From the NCBI GenBank assembly GCA_903824725.1, contig CAIJXU010000094.1, forward strand, positions 1-33,078: a stretch of DNA of 33,078 nt. The letters are read 5' to 3'. This document shows, one piece after another, positions 9,673-18,209 of this stretch. How positions within the stretch are numbered: the stretch's first letter is position 1; each line of letters begins with the position of its first letter. Below the pieces are notes generated by a model that made no database searches, was not told the DNA's origin, and saw nothing but the letters and a program-made list of their open reading frames with translations. The DNA is from an uncultured Bacteroidota bacterium. GTDB taxonomy: Bacteria; Bacteroidota; Bacteroidia; Chitinophagales; Chitinophagaceae. Position numbers and translations under genes: made by a program.

Positions 9673-9984
9673 ATGAATCGAATTGAAAAAATAATTGAAT
9701 TTTTAAATCAACAACCCAATGATGCTTTTTTACGACATGCTTTGGCATTGGAATACCTAAAAATTGGGGAGGATATAAAAGCACGAGATTTGTTTTTGGC
9801 GATTCTAGATCAGGCACCCGACTATATTGGATCTTATTATCACTTAGCTAAATGTTTGGAAAAGCTTAATGACAAGGCCGCTGCCATCCTATGGTACGAG
9901 AAGGGAATGGCGGCTGCGAAATTAGCAAAAGACAATCATGCCTATAATGAATTGCAAGGTGCCTATGAGGACTTGATTTATTAA
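9673..9984 (+). CDS. small tetratricopeptide-repeat protein
   Basis: A 103-aa soluble protein made almost entirely of TPR-like helix pairs: DAFLRHALALEYLKIGE, then PDYIGSYYHLAKCLEKLND, with the usual small and aromatic residue spacing. It has no signal peptide, membrane segment or catalytic motif. TPR proteins bind other proteins or help assemble complexes. It is divergent from etfB (87 nt between the starts) and convergent with the next gene. Single-gene small TPR proteins of this size are common in Bacteroidota, but I cannot name a partner. Confidence 0.8.
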   Translation: MNRIEKIIEFLNQQPNDAFLRHALALEYLKIGEDIKARDLFLAILDQAPDYIGSYYHLAKCLEKLNDKAAAILWYEKGMAAAKLAKDNHAYNELQGAYEDLIY

Positions 9985-9995
9985 TGATACTCTTT

Positions 9996-10562
9996 TTACA
10001 AAGGGAGTCGTTGACTTAATTTATCGTCAATTAATTGAAAAAAATCTTCGGGTTTGTAAGTGCGCCATGCAGTAATTTCCATTAGTTCAATGTAACGATT
10101 TAGTTTTTTTTGCAAAAAATCATATTGCGCTGCGGGGTGTAAATTCACTAATACTGCCCATCCTTCTTCCTCTGATAATTCTTCATACCATTCTTCATAG
10201 TAATCCCGATCCCCATTGTGAAAATTATAAACATGTTCCCCAATTAAAATAAATTTAATAATCCCTTCCTCCATCATGCTGTCAAGCAATTCGCGTTTTA
10301 ATTGCATGATATCGTTCTCGATAGCATCATTCCATTCTCCCATTAATTCAATAATGGCAAACTTAGTTTCGTAATCTACAAATAGGATTTTTAGGTATAA
10401 GGTTTTACTTCCAATGACATCCCATTGCGGATGAATATAATAGTTGTAAACGGTTTGTGAAAATTCGAACTCACTATAAGTTTGCCCAAAAAAAATGGAT
10501 TTAGGATCCTCGTCGGCTATATATAAATGCCTCCATTGAAAATAGGGTTCAACATCATGCAT
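9996..10562 (-). CDS. conserved hypothetical protein, 188 aa
   Basis: I do not recognise this family. It is a soluble, markedly acidic protein (stretch DRDYYEEWYEELSEEEGW near residue 120) that is rich in aromatic residues, with no signal peptide, membrane helix or obvious catalytic motif. The protein ends 11 nt from the convergent TPR gene and its start lies 11 nt after the stop codon of the BadF-type kinase gene upstream, so it is probably co-transcribed with that kinase. Regular codon use and length support a real gene. No function is assigned. Confidence 0.75.
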   Translation of the reverse strand: MHDVEPYFQWRHLYIADEDPKSIFFGQTYSEFEFSQTVYNYYIHPQWDVIGSKTLYLKILFVDYETKFAIIELMGEWNDAIENDIMQLKRELLDSMMEEGIIKFILIGEHVYNFHNGDRDYYEEWYEELSEEEGWAVLVNLHPAAQYDFLQKKLNRYIELMEITAWRTYKPEDFFQLIDDKLSQRLPL

Positions 10563-10573
10563 AAACAGCTCGG

Positions 10574-11422
10574 CTATGGGTTATTTTTATGATAGGCCAC
10601 CAGTCCTTCCATAGGCGATTTGGTAATTTTACCTAATTCCATTTCGTACACCAACGCGAGTTGTTTAATGACATCTCTAAATGCGTAAGCGACACTGCCA
10701 GTGAAATGAATAGGGTACAACCAAGATTCATTTAATTTATTCAAGTGGGTGTAAAAGAAGTCATTTAATCCGTCCTCGATAATATTTTCAATCATATAAT
10801 GACCACGGTGCTCGCTTAAAAAAACAGCAAAGGAAGCAAGGTATCGATTGGGCAAGGGTTCTCGATATATTTTATTTAAAATTTGAGAACGATCTAAATT
10901 ATATTTTTTTGAAAAGCAAATCATCAGCTCTTCATCAAAGGTTTGGTATAAAAAATATTGTAAAACTTTTTTTCCAAGATAAGCCCCACTGCCTTCGTCC
11001 CCCAAAACATAGCCTAAGCCTGGACTATTTTTCACTATTTTTTTTCCATTATAATAACCTGTGTTGGAACCACTGCCTAATATACAAGCGATTCCTTTTT
11101 CTGTTTGGCAAGTGGCTCTTGCTGCCGCCACTAAATCGGTTTGAATATCTAATTTTGCATTTTTGAAAACCAAGCGAAGCGCTTTCTTTAAACTTTTTAC
11201 ATTGTCGGGATTACTAAGACCAGTACCATAAAAATAAATCGCATTGATCTTGTCAGTTTTGACTTTTTTTGAAAAAGCTTTTTCAAGAATAGCTGCTATA
11301 TTTTCGGTAGACAAAAAATAGGGGCTAATGCCCATTGTGCTAATGGATTGTCGTTTGTTATTTTGAACAATGGTCCATTGACATTTAGTGGCTCCGCTAT
11401 CGGCAATAATATAGTTATTCAT
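10574..11422 (-). CDS. BadF/BadG/BcrA/BcrD-type ATPase (N-acetylglucosamine kinase-like)
   Basis: A 282-aa member of the ASKHA sugar-kinase fold. The phosphate-1 loop is the ADSGATKCQW form common in Bacteroidota rather than DGGGTKT. The phosphate-2 region is CILGSGSNTGYYNG (about residues 114-127), followed by GYVLGDEGSGAYLG, which is typical of the BadF family and N-acetylglucosamine kinases. No Fe-S cysteines of the true 2-hydroxyacyl-CoA dehydratase activators are evident, so an amino-sugar kinase in cell-wall recycling or salvage is more likely. That substrate is inferred from family resemblance. It is divergent from the S41 peptidase and is followed by the acidic hypothetical gene. Confidence 0.85.
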   Translation of the reverse strand: MNNYIIADSGATKCQWTIVQNNKRQSISTMGISPYFLSTENIAAILEKAFSKKVKTDKINAIYFYGTGLSNPDNVKSLKKALRLVFKNAKLDIQTDLVAAARATCQTEKGIACILGSGSNTGYYNGKKIVKNSPGLGYVLGDEGSGAYLGKKVLQYFLYQTFDEELMICFSKKYNLDRSQILNKIYREPLPNRYLASFAVFLSEHRGHYMIENIIEDGLNDFFYTHLNKLNESWLYPIHFTGSVAYAFRDVIKQLALVYEMELGKITKSPMEGLVAYHKNNP

Positions 11423-11526
11423 ATCCTTCTGTTGGAAGTGAAATTAACCAATTTAGTGGATACCTAAGTACATTAAGGCCAATTTTAAACATTAAATAAT
11501 GTAATTTCGCCTTCAATAAAAAGTGC

Positions 11527-13098
11527 ATGCAACAAAACAATAACACAAGTTGGTTAAAGCCCATTTCATACGCCCTGATGATTATTCTAGGTATTGTAAT
11601 AGGGGTTTTTGTAAAAGGGAATTTGTCCGTAGGTGATTTTTTATCTAAGAACCAGAACCCTATTCATGAAATCATGGAATTAGTGAATTCAAAATATGTG
11701 GATTCTTTAACCAATGATAGTGCCAGCATTAAGGTGGCCGATTTTTATTTAGGTCAATTGGATCCTCATTCAGTATATATTCCCCCCGCCGACTTGGTGG
11801 ATGTAAATGATCAGTTGGCTGCAAATTTAAAAGGTATAGGTATCGAATTTCAACAATTTAGGGATAGCTTTTTTGTTTCTTATGTTTTAAAGGAAGGGCC
11901 CGCTGAAAAGGCCGGAATGCATTTAGGGGATATTTTATTAAAAGCCAATGATTCCATTGTTTTATCAGGAGGAAAATTACAAGCAGACGAAGTAAGACAA
12001 AAAGTAAAAGGGCCTGCTGAGACCCCATTAAATTTATCGGTACTTCGAAATAATCAAATAGTACGTTTAAAAATTACAAGAGCCAATATTGCAATTTCTC
12101 CTATTGATGCTTTTTATATGATTAACGATACCCTAGGATATATTAAATTAAATAAATTTACGGATAGGACTTACGAAGCTTTTATGCAAGCATTAGAGCC
12201 TTTGTTACAAAAAGGAATGAAGTCCTTGGTATTGGATTTAAGAAATAATGGAGGTGGATTAATGGGTGAAGCAGTGGCTATTGCCGATGAACTATTAAGT
12301 GGAAATAAGTTAATTGTTTATACACAAGGAGCCCATTCTGCTCGAACAGATTATTATAGTAAACGTGAAGGGTTATTTGAGCAAGGGAAATTAACAATTT
12401 TAATGAATGAATCTTCGGCATCGGCGAGTGAAGTATTGGCTGGGGCTTTGCAGGATTGGGATAGGGCCACCATTGTTGGGACAAGGTCCTTTGGAAAAGG
12501 TTTGGTACAACAACAATTTAAATTATCTAATGGGGGTGCTTTGCGCTTAACGACTGCGAAATATTATACACCACTTGGACGAAATATACAAAGACCTTAT
12601 TTGCAAGGGAAGGAAGCCTATGAGGATGCTTACATAAAAAGATTACACGAAGATGCGATGGGAATGCAAGATTCTAATTTCAAAGGCAACTCCTTTAAAA
12701 CCCCTAAGGGAAATTTGGTATATGGAGGCGGTGGTATTTATCCCAATAAGTGGGTGGTGACGCATGATATTTTAATGGATACTTCTACCCATTTATTAGG
12801 ACAAAATAATTTACTTAATGAATTTGTATTGCAATTTTATCTATCCCATATACCACAAATGCAAGCTTTAAAAAATGGGCAAGAACTAATAAAGCAGTAT
12901 CAAAATGAAGCGACTTGGAATGCTTTTATTCAATTCGCTAATACGCGACATGCTAACATGATAAAAAAAGAAATGGCCTCCCAAAAAATAATGCAAAATC
13001 ATCTTGTTGCTTTATTGGCTAGAATGAGATGGTATAAGCAAGGCTATCAAGAAGTGGTCAATAGCCTAGATCCTCAATTTGCTCTGATGATTGAATAA
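11527..13098 (+). CDS. S41-family C-terminal processing peptidase (CtpA-like)
   Basis: A 523-aa periplasmic protease anchored by one N-terminal membrane segment (about residues 13-29, ISYALMIILGIVIGVFV). A PDZ domain spans about residues 100-185, with GIGIEFQ and PAEKAGMHLGDILLKAN. The S41 catalytic core follows: LDLRNNGGGL near residue 237, the nucleophile motif NESSASASE with Ser299, and SFGKG with Lys324 as general base. This is the standard Ser/Lys tail-specific protease arrangement. Such enzymes trim or degrade envelope proteins. The gene stands alone: it diverges from the BadF kinase (104 bp between starts) and is 86 bp ahead of ccoI. All catalytic motifs are intact. Confidence 0.93.
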   Translation: MQQNNNTSWLKPISYALMIILGIVIGVFVKGNLSVGDFLSKNQNPIHEIMELVNSKYVDSLTNDSASIKVADFYLGQLDPHSVYIPPADLVDVNDQLAANLKGIGIEFQQFRDSFFVSYVLKEGPAEKAGMHLGDILLKANDSIVLSGGKLQADEVRQKVKGPAETPLNLSVLRNNQIVRLKITRANIAISPIDAFYMINDTLGYIKLNKFTDRTYEAFMQALEPLLQKGMKSLVLDLRNNGGGLMGEAVAIADELLSGNKLIVYTQGAHSARTDYYSKREGLFEQGKLTILMNESSASASEVLAGALQDWDRATIVGTRSFGKGLVQQQFKLSNGGALRLTTAKYYTPLGRNIQRPYLQGKEAYEDAYIKRLHEDAMGMQDSNFKGNSFKTPKGNLVYGGGGIYPNKWVVTHDILMDTSTHLLGQNNLLNEFVLQFYLSHIPQMQALKNGQELIKQYQNEATWNAFIQFANTRHANMIKKEMASQKIMQNHLVALLARMRWYKQGYQEVVNSLDPQFALMIE

Positions 13099-13111
13099 GC
13101 GTACCGGCTTT

Positions 13112-13127
13112 CATGATGTTTATCATG
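13112..13127 (+). promoter_or_regulatory. FNR/FixK-like inverted repeat upstream of ccoI
   Basis: CATGAT-GTTT-ATCATG is a perfect 6-bp inverted repeat with a 4-nt spacer. Its core TGAT-N4-ATCA has the geometry of FNR/FixK boxes (TTGAT-N4-ATCAA). It lies 57 bp before the ccoI ATG, and a weak TAACATTT sits about 31 nt downstream of its centre. Because TTTTT follows directly, it could instead be a weak terminator of the S41 peptidase gene. The similar cores near ccoS and the kinase gene favour an operator. Confidence 0.5.
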
Positions 13128-13184
13128 TTTTTATATGACTCGGCTCATTTTAACATTTTAAGATAGAAGGCATCTTTGCTTTCT

Positions 13185-15587
13185 ATGCCGAAATCATCTT
13201 GTTACCATTGCGGGGCGGATTGTGACGCCAACATTAAAATTGACGAAAAGTTATTTTGTTGTGAAGGCTGTAAAATGGTATTTCAATTATTGGATGAAAA
13301 TGGACTTTGTCAGTACTATGATTTATCTGACATGCCAGGCATTGCTGCAAAAGGACATTTTGTTTCAGAAAAGTATAATTATCTCGACAATCAGACGATA
13401 CAAGATCAGCTGATCCAGTTTAAATTAGAGGGACAAGCGCATGTGGTATTTTATTTACCACAAATTCATTGTGTGAGCTGTGTTTGGTTATTGGAAAACT
13501 TGCATAAAATTAATGCTGGAATTATACAATCTCAAACTCATTTTGAAAAAAAGGAAATCAAAATAGTTTACAATCCAGGCTTGATTACTTTAAAGGAATT
13601 GGTTCAGTTACTTTCCTTTGTTGGCTATGAGCCAGTAATTCATTTGGGTGGAAATGATTGGTTGAAAAAAAAGAAGGTAAACAAAAAGCAACTTTTTAAA
13701 ATTGGTATAGCAGGTTTTTGTTTTAGTAATATTATGATGCTAAGCTTTCCGGAGTACTTATCAAATGACGCACTAGAATTAGGGAACCTACGACCTTTTT
13801 TTATATACTTGAATTTATTATTGTCGCTTCCTGTATTATTTTATAGCGCAAGTGGATTTTTTATTTCAGCTTATACTGGTTTAAGACAAAGATGGTTAAA
13901 TATCGACGCGCCCATTGCGCTTGCCATTGTAGTTACCTTTAGTCGAAGTGTGTACGAAATTCTAACACAAACTGGAGCAGGTTATTTAGATAGTATGAGT
14001 GGGATTGTTTTTTTTATGTTGGTGGGAAGATGGTTTCAGGATAAATCTTATGATTCTTTTGCATTTGACCGAGATTACACTTCATTTTTCCCATTAGGAG
14101 TGACTGTTTTACAATCAGATCAAGAACTAAATAAACCCTTATCGGAACTGCAAAAAGGGGAACTGGCGCTGATTAAGTGTGATGAAATGATTCCTGCAGA
14201 TGGGATTTTAATTTCTCAATCTGCTATTGTTGATTATAGTTTTGTGTCAGGTGAAAACGCGCCAATCGAAATAAAGCAAGGGGCCATGCTTTATGCAGGA
14301 GGAATTCAAAAAGGCCGAGCTATTCATATGGAAGTAGTGAAACCAGTGGGGCAAAGTTATATAACAGAGTTGTGGAATAGTCCTTTATTAAAATCCGAAA
14401 AAAATACCGAAAAATCCTTTGTACACCCTTGGAGTCAATATTTCACGATCATCTTATTTGCAATTGCAATAACGAGTGGCTTTTATTGGAGTTTACATGA
14501 CCCACATAAAATTTTACCTGCCGTAACGGCTGTTTTAATTGTAGCCTGCCCTTGCTCATTATTGTTAACCGTTACTTTTACTTATGGGAATGTGTTAAGG
14601 TGGCTAGGTAAACAAAAATTGTATTGCAAAAATGCATCCGTTATTGAAGCCATCCATAAAATTGATACCATTGTATTTGATAAAACAGGAACCCTTACCC
14701 AACAAGAAGCGACCCAATTGGAGTATGAAGGTGCAGCATTGAGTAAAAGCGAAATGTTGGCCATAAAATCAGTCACAAAGGAATCCTTGCATCCACTAAG
14801 TCAAATGATTGCTCAATATTTTTCGACTAAAGTGGAGGGTGTAGTAGAAGTTAATCATATTGAAAATATTTTAGGCAAAGGAACGAAAGCGCATTGTGGC
14901 GAATATGATATAATGATAGGGTCTGTTTCCTTTTTGGCCTCGCATGGAATACAAAGGGAAGATAATTATGTTGGGTCGATGGTTTGCTTGGCTATCAATG
15001 GCAATTTTAAAGGGGTGTTCAAAATCACGCACACTTATCGAGTGGGGATGTCCAATTTGGTTGCAAGTTTAAAAAATAAGGGGTATCAAATACATTTATT
15101 AAGCGGGGATCATCCCACCGAAAAAAATAACTTATTAAAATTATTAGGAACCGATATTCCAATGAAGTTTGAGCAAAGTCCCGAAGACAAATTAAATTAT
15201 ATACAAATGCTGCAAAGTCAAGGACATCGTGTAATGATGGTGGGGGATGGTTTAAATGATGCGGGGGCTTTACAAAAAAGTAATGTTGGCATTGCAGTTA
15301 CTGATCAATCTCATCTATTTACCCCAGCAAGTGATGCCATCTTAGAAGGAGATGAAATGAATCAATTAAGTGCGTTAATCGAATATTCAAAAAAAGCTAA
15401 ACTAATAATTACTCTTATTTTTAGTTTATCCATCTGTTATAATATCATAGGTATGTATTTTGCTACAAGAGCACAACTATCACCCATGGTGGCAGCCATA
15501 TTGATGCCTATTAGCTCAATCAGTATTGTAGCCTTATCTGCATTGCTTTCATTTTTATTTTCAGCTAAGATCAGATCCAAAAACTGA
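13185..15587 (+). CDS. ccoI: cbb3 oxidase assembly copper P-type ATPase (CcoI/FixI)
   Basis: A P1B-type heavy-metal ATPase that exports Cu(I) for insertion into the cbb3 oxidase active site. The N-terminus carries a cysteine-rich domain (CYHCG, CCEGC) typical of CcoI, then a heavy-metal-associated domain with CVSC (about residue 96). Several membrane helices follow. The actuator motif reads VSGEN in place of the common TGES. The metal-binding membrane motif is CPC (about 455-457). The phosphorylation motif is DKTGT (Asp499), then HPLS and GDGLND near residue 705. I chose the ATG at 13185. A TTG at 13176 is in frame with AGAAGG 5 nt before it, adding three residues, so it cannot be ruled out. 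ccoS follows. Confidence 0.95.
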   Translation: MPKSSCYHCGADCDANIKIDEKLFCCEGCKMVFQLLDENGLCQYYDLSDMPGIAAKGHFVSEKYNYLDNQTIQDQLIQFKLEGQAHVVFYLPQIHCVSCVWLLENLHKINAGIIQSQTHFEKKEIKIVYNPGLITLKELVQLLSFVGYEPVIHLGGNDWLKKKKVNKKQLFKIGIAGFCFSNIMMLSFPEYLSNDALELGNLRPFFIYLNLLLSLPVLFYSASGFFISAYTGLRQRWLNIDAPIALAIVVTFSRSVYEILTQTGAGYLDSMSGIVFFMLVGRWFQDKSYDSFAFDRDYTSFFPLGVTVLQSDQELNKPLSELQKGELALIKCDEMIPADGILISQSAIVDYSFVSGENAPIEIKQGAMLYAGGIQKGRAIHMEVVKPVGQSYITELWNSPLLKSEKNTEKSFVHPWSQYFTIILFAIAITSGFYWSLHDPHKILPAVTAVLIVACPCSLLLTVTFTYGNVLRWLGKQKLYCKNASVIEAIHKIDTIVFDKTGTLTQQEATQLEYEGAALSKSEMLAIKSVTKESLHPLSQMIAQYFSTKVEGVVEVNHIENILGKGTKAHCGEYDIMIGSVSFLASHGIQREDNYVGSMVCLAINGNFKGVFKITHTYRVGMSNLVASLKNKGYQIHLLSGDHPTEKNNLLKLLGTDIPMKFEQSPEDKLNYIQMLQSQGHRVMMVGDGLNDAGALQKSNVGIAVTDQSHLFTPASDAILEGDEMNQLSALIEYSKKAKLIITLIFSLSICYNIIGMYFATRAQLSPMVAAILMPISSISIVALSALLSFLFSAKIRSKN

Positions 15588-15599
15588 TATATATCAGTT
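15582..15599 (+). promoter_or_regulatory. distal FNR/FixK-like box, upstream of ccoS-ccoNO
   Basis: AACTGATATATATCAGTT is a perfect 18-bp palindrome with core TGAT-ATAT-ATCA, overlapping the last codons of ccoI. Its centre (15590.5) is exactly 22 bp, about two helical turns, from the centre of the next box. It is not followed by a T-run, so a terminator is unlikely. Confidence 0.55.
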
Positions 15600-15605
15600 C
15601 CCAAT

Positions 15606-15649
15606 TTGACCTATGTCATTAGGTAAAATGGACTTTCCCTATAGATTTG
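15606..15649 (+). promoter_or_regulatory. candidate activator-dependent promoter of ccoS-ccoNOQP
   Basis: TTGAC-CTAT-GTCAT (15606-15619) has a perfect TGAC/GTCA inverted core spaced like an FNR/FixK box. TAGATTTG (15642-15649) matches the TAnnTTTG -7 consensus exactly. The -33 position holds TTAG, not TTTG. If transcription starts about 5 nt past the -7 element, the box centre falls near -41.5, the class II activator position, and the upstream palindrome near -63.5. This is inferred from motif geometry. Confidence 0.55.
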
Positions 15650-15665
15650 TTTCAAATTAGTTGTC

Positions 15666-15824
15666 ATGGGTGTCATCGTTATTTTAATCATCGTAAGTGT
15701 ATTGGTTGCCGGCGGTTTTTTATTGGCCTTTATTTGGTCGGTAAAAACTGGGCAAATGGAAGACGATTATACGCCCTCTATTCGAATCCTTTTTGAAGAA
15801 GTAATAAAAGAAGAAACTAAATAA
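15666..15824 (+). CDS. ccoS: cbb3 oxidase maturation protein CcoS/FixS
   Basis: A 52-residue protein read directly from the sequence. It begins MGVIVILIIVSVLVAGGFLL and has one membrane helix (about residues 3-24), then FIWSVKTGQMEDDYTP, the conserved CcoS segment in which an acidic Gln-x-Asp-Asp stretch follows the helix. CcoS is needed for cofactor insertion into cbb3 oxidase, probably with CcoI. It lies between ccoI (78 bp upstream) and ccoNO (57 bp downstream), the usual order in Bacteroidota. The short acidic/basic tail ends KEETK. The presumed FNR/FixK-type promoter ends just before it, so it is probably the first gene of a second transcript. Confidence 0.9.
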   Translation: MGVIVILIIVSVLVAGGFLLAFIWSVKTGQMEDDYTPSIRILFEEVIKEETK

Positions 15825-15881
15825 TAAAATACGATCCAATTTATATAAAAAATAATATCAATAACCATTCAAATTAACCTT

Positions 15882-17999
15882 ATGCAAGTAGAAAGTTTTC
15901 AGTATGATAATAAGACGGTAAGGAATTTTGCCATTGCCACTATCATTTGGGGTGTTGTAGGAATGACAGTAGGATTATGGATTGCCTTACAGTTGGTTTT
16001 TCCCACTGTATTAAATTTGCAGCCGTATTTTAATTTTGGTCGTATTCGACCTCTGCATACTAATGCGGTCATCTTTGCATTTGTCGGAAATGCGATGTTT
16101 ATGGGAGTATACTATTCCTTGCAGCGTTTATTAAAGGCCAGAATGTTTAGTGATGTGTTAAGTAAAATACATTTTTGGGGATGGCAATTGATTATTGTTG
16201 CGGCAGCTATAACTTTACCTTTAGGTATTTCAACTGCTAAAGAATATGCAGAATTAGAATGGCCCATTGATATTGCCATAACTTTAATTTGGGTGGTCTT
16301 TGGATTTAATATGTTTGCAACCATCATTAAGCGAAGGGAACGACATTTGTATGTAGCAGTATGGTTTTATATCGCCACTTTTGTAACAGTAGCAGTTTTG
16401 CACTTGGTGAATTCATTTGAATTACCTGTTACCTTATTTAAAAGTTACAGTTGGTATGCAGGCGTTCAAGATGCGTTGGTTCAGTGGTGGTATGGTCATA
16501 ATGCGGTGGCCTTTTTCTTAACGACACCGTTTTTAGGTTTAATGTATTATTTCCTTCCAAAAGCGGCTAACCGTCCAGTGTTCTCTTATAAATTATCGAT
16601 CATTCATTTTTGGGCTTTAATATTTTTATATATCTGGGCAGGTCCACATCATTTGTTATATACTGCATTACCTAATTGGGCACAAAGTTTAGGCATTGTG
16701 TTTAGTTTCATGTTAATATTTCCAAGTTGGGGTGGAATGATCAATGGTTTATTAACCTTGCGAGGAGCTTGGGATAAGGTAAGGGAAGATGTGATTTTAA
16801 AATTTATGGTGGTGGCGGTAACTGCTTATGGAATGTCTACTTTTGAGGGACCCATGTTGTCATTGAAAAGTATTAATGCGGTAGCGCATTTTTCGGATTG
16901 GATTATTGCACATGTACATATTGGAGGATTAGGTTGGAATGGGATGCTCACTTTTGGCATTATTTATTGGTTGATTCCTAGAATTTATAGAACAGAATTG
17001 TATTCAAAAAAATTAGCTAATATTCATTTTTGGTTGGCCACATTGGGAATTTTATTTTATGCAATTCCAATGTATTGGGCTGGATGGCAACAAGTTTCTA
17101 TGTGGAAACAATTCACCGAAAGCGGACAATTAAAGTATCAATTTTTAGAAACTGTTACCTACATGGCGCCATTTTATGCAATGAGGGCGCTTGGGGGAGC
17201 ACTTTATTTGACGGGCGCTATTGTAGGAATGGTTAATTTCTTCAAAACGATCAGCAAAGGAAATTTACTAGCAAATGAGGATGCACAAGCACCAGCACTC
17301 GAAAAAGCATATACCAAACATGCAGGGGAGCATTGGCATCGTTGGATTGAACGAAAACCAACCCCATTTTTACTTTTATCCTTGGTCGTTATTTTGATAG
17401 GCGGCTTGGTGGAATTGGTACCTACTTTTTTAGTGAAATCAAATATCCCTACCATATCAAGTGTAAAACCATATACGCCATTAGAGTTACAAGGTCGTGA
17501 TATTTATACTCGTGAAGGATGTTATACTTGTCACTCACAAATGATTCGCCCTTTCCGAAGTGAAACAGAGCGATATGGGGAGTACAGTAAAGCGGGTGAG
17601 TTTGTTTATGATCATCCATTTCAGTGGGGTAGTAAAAGAACAGGTCCAGATTTAGCTCGTGAAGGGGCAGGGAATTTGAAGAAATCAAATACATGGCATT
17701 ATAATCATCTTGAAGAACCTAATGCCATTTCTACAGGTTCCGTGATGCCTTCCTATTCCTTTTTAATAGATGCTAATTTAGATACTGCATCTACACCATT
17801 AAAAATTAATGCGATGCGCACGCTAGGGGTTCCTTATGCTGCTGATTATGCACACAAAGCCAATCAAGATTTAATGACGCAAGCCCAAGGCATTTCAGAC
17901 AACTTAAAGCAAGATGGAATAAAAGTTGCACCCAACAAGGAAATCATTGCATTAATCGCCTACTTGCAAAGATTAGGCACTGACATAACAAAAAAATAA
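15882..17999 (+). CDS. ccoNO: cbb3 cytochrome c oxidase, fused subunits I and II (CcoN-CcoO)
   Basis: This 705-aa protein joins the catalytic CcoN subunit (about residues 1-465) to the mono-heme cytochrome c subunit CcoO (about 495-705). In CcoN, His59 and His346 should bind low-spin heme b, His206, His256 and His257 should hold CuB, and His344 should bind the high-spin heme b3. In CcoO, a membrane anchor (about 495-517) precedes CYTCH (547-551), with Met622 in GSVMPSY as the likely axial ligand. The enzyme reduces O2 to water with high affinity and pumps protons. Fused CcoNO is, as I recall, frequent in Bacteroidota, whereas Proteobacteria keep two genes. The single reading frame is uninterrupted. 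Confidence 0.96.
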   Translation: MQVESFQYDNKTVRNFAIATIIWGVVGMTVGLWIALQLVFPTVLNLQPYFNFGRIRPLHTNAVIFAFVGNAMFMGVYYSLQRLLKARMFSDVLSKIHFWGWQLIIVAAAITLPLGISTAKEYAELEWPIDIAITLIWVVFGFNMFATIIKRRERHLYVAVWFYIATFVTVAVLHLVNSFELPVTLFKSYSWYAGVQDALVQWWYGHNAVAFFLTTPFLGLMYYFLPKAANRPVFSYKLSIIHFWALIFLYIWAGPHHLLYTALPNWAQSLGIVFSFMLIFPSWGGMINGLLTLRGAWDKVREDVILKFMVVAVTAYGMSTFEGPMLSLKSINAVAHFSDWIIAHVHIGGLGWNGMLTFGIIYWLIPRIYRTELYSKKLANIHFWLATLGILFYAIPMYWAGWQQVSMWKQFTESGQLKYQFLETVTYMAPFYAMRALGGALYLTGAIVGMVNFFKTISKGNLLANEDAQAPALEKAYTKHAGEHWHRWIERKPTPFLLLSLVVILIGGLVELVPTFLVKSNIPTISSVKPYTPLELQGRDIYTREGCYTCHSQMIRPFRSETERYGEYSKAGEFVYDHPFQWGSKRTGPDLAREGAGNLKKSNTWHYNHLEEPNAISTGSVMPSYSFLIDANLDTASTPLKINAMRTLGVPYAADYAHKANQDLMTQAQGISDNLKQDGIKVAPNKEIIALIAYLQRLGTDITKK

Positions 18000-18017
18000 T
18001 AAACAAAAATTAATACT

Positions 18018-18185
18018 ATGTACAGCTTTATAAAAAAATATACCGAAACAATGCAGGATCAAAATATCTATCCAATTTTTTCATTGTTAGTATTTGTTGC
18101 TTTTTTCATTGCTGTTTTGTGGTATGTAAAAGTCCTAGACAATAAGCAGGTGGACAAAATTAAAAACTTACCATTAGAGCAATAA
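18018..18185 (+). CDS. ccoQ: small cbb3 oxidase subunit CcoQ-like
   Basis: A 55-residue protein found by reading the gap between ccoNO and ccoP. It starts MYSFIKKYTETMQDQNIYPI and has one membrane helix (about residues 19-37, ending in LWYVKVL), followed by a charged tail, DNKQVDKIKNLPLEQ. This size, topology and position are those of CcoQ, which stabilises the cbb3 complex. Sequence conservation in CcoQ is low, so the call rests mainly on context. It is 18 bp from ccoNO and 24 bp from ccoP, clearly within the operon. Confidence 0.8.
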   Translation: MYSFIKKYTETMQDQNIYPIFSLLVFVAFFIAVLWYVKVLDNKQVDKIKNLPLEQ

Positions 18186-18209
18186 TAAATAAATCCTAAA
18201 ACATTTCTT

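Noticed and set aside
15582..15599. Palindrome at the ccoI stop codon as an intrinsic terminator
   Set aside because: It is AT-rich and no T-run follows it, and the next gene is in the same operon direction.
17204..17694. Minus-strand open frames opposite ccoNO
   Set aside because: They lie within the conserved fusion gene and show no domain or coding signal of their own.
18018..18185. Gap between ccoNO and ccoP as noncoding
   Set aside because: It encodes a 55-aa single-helix protein in the exact position of ccoQ.
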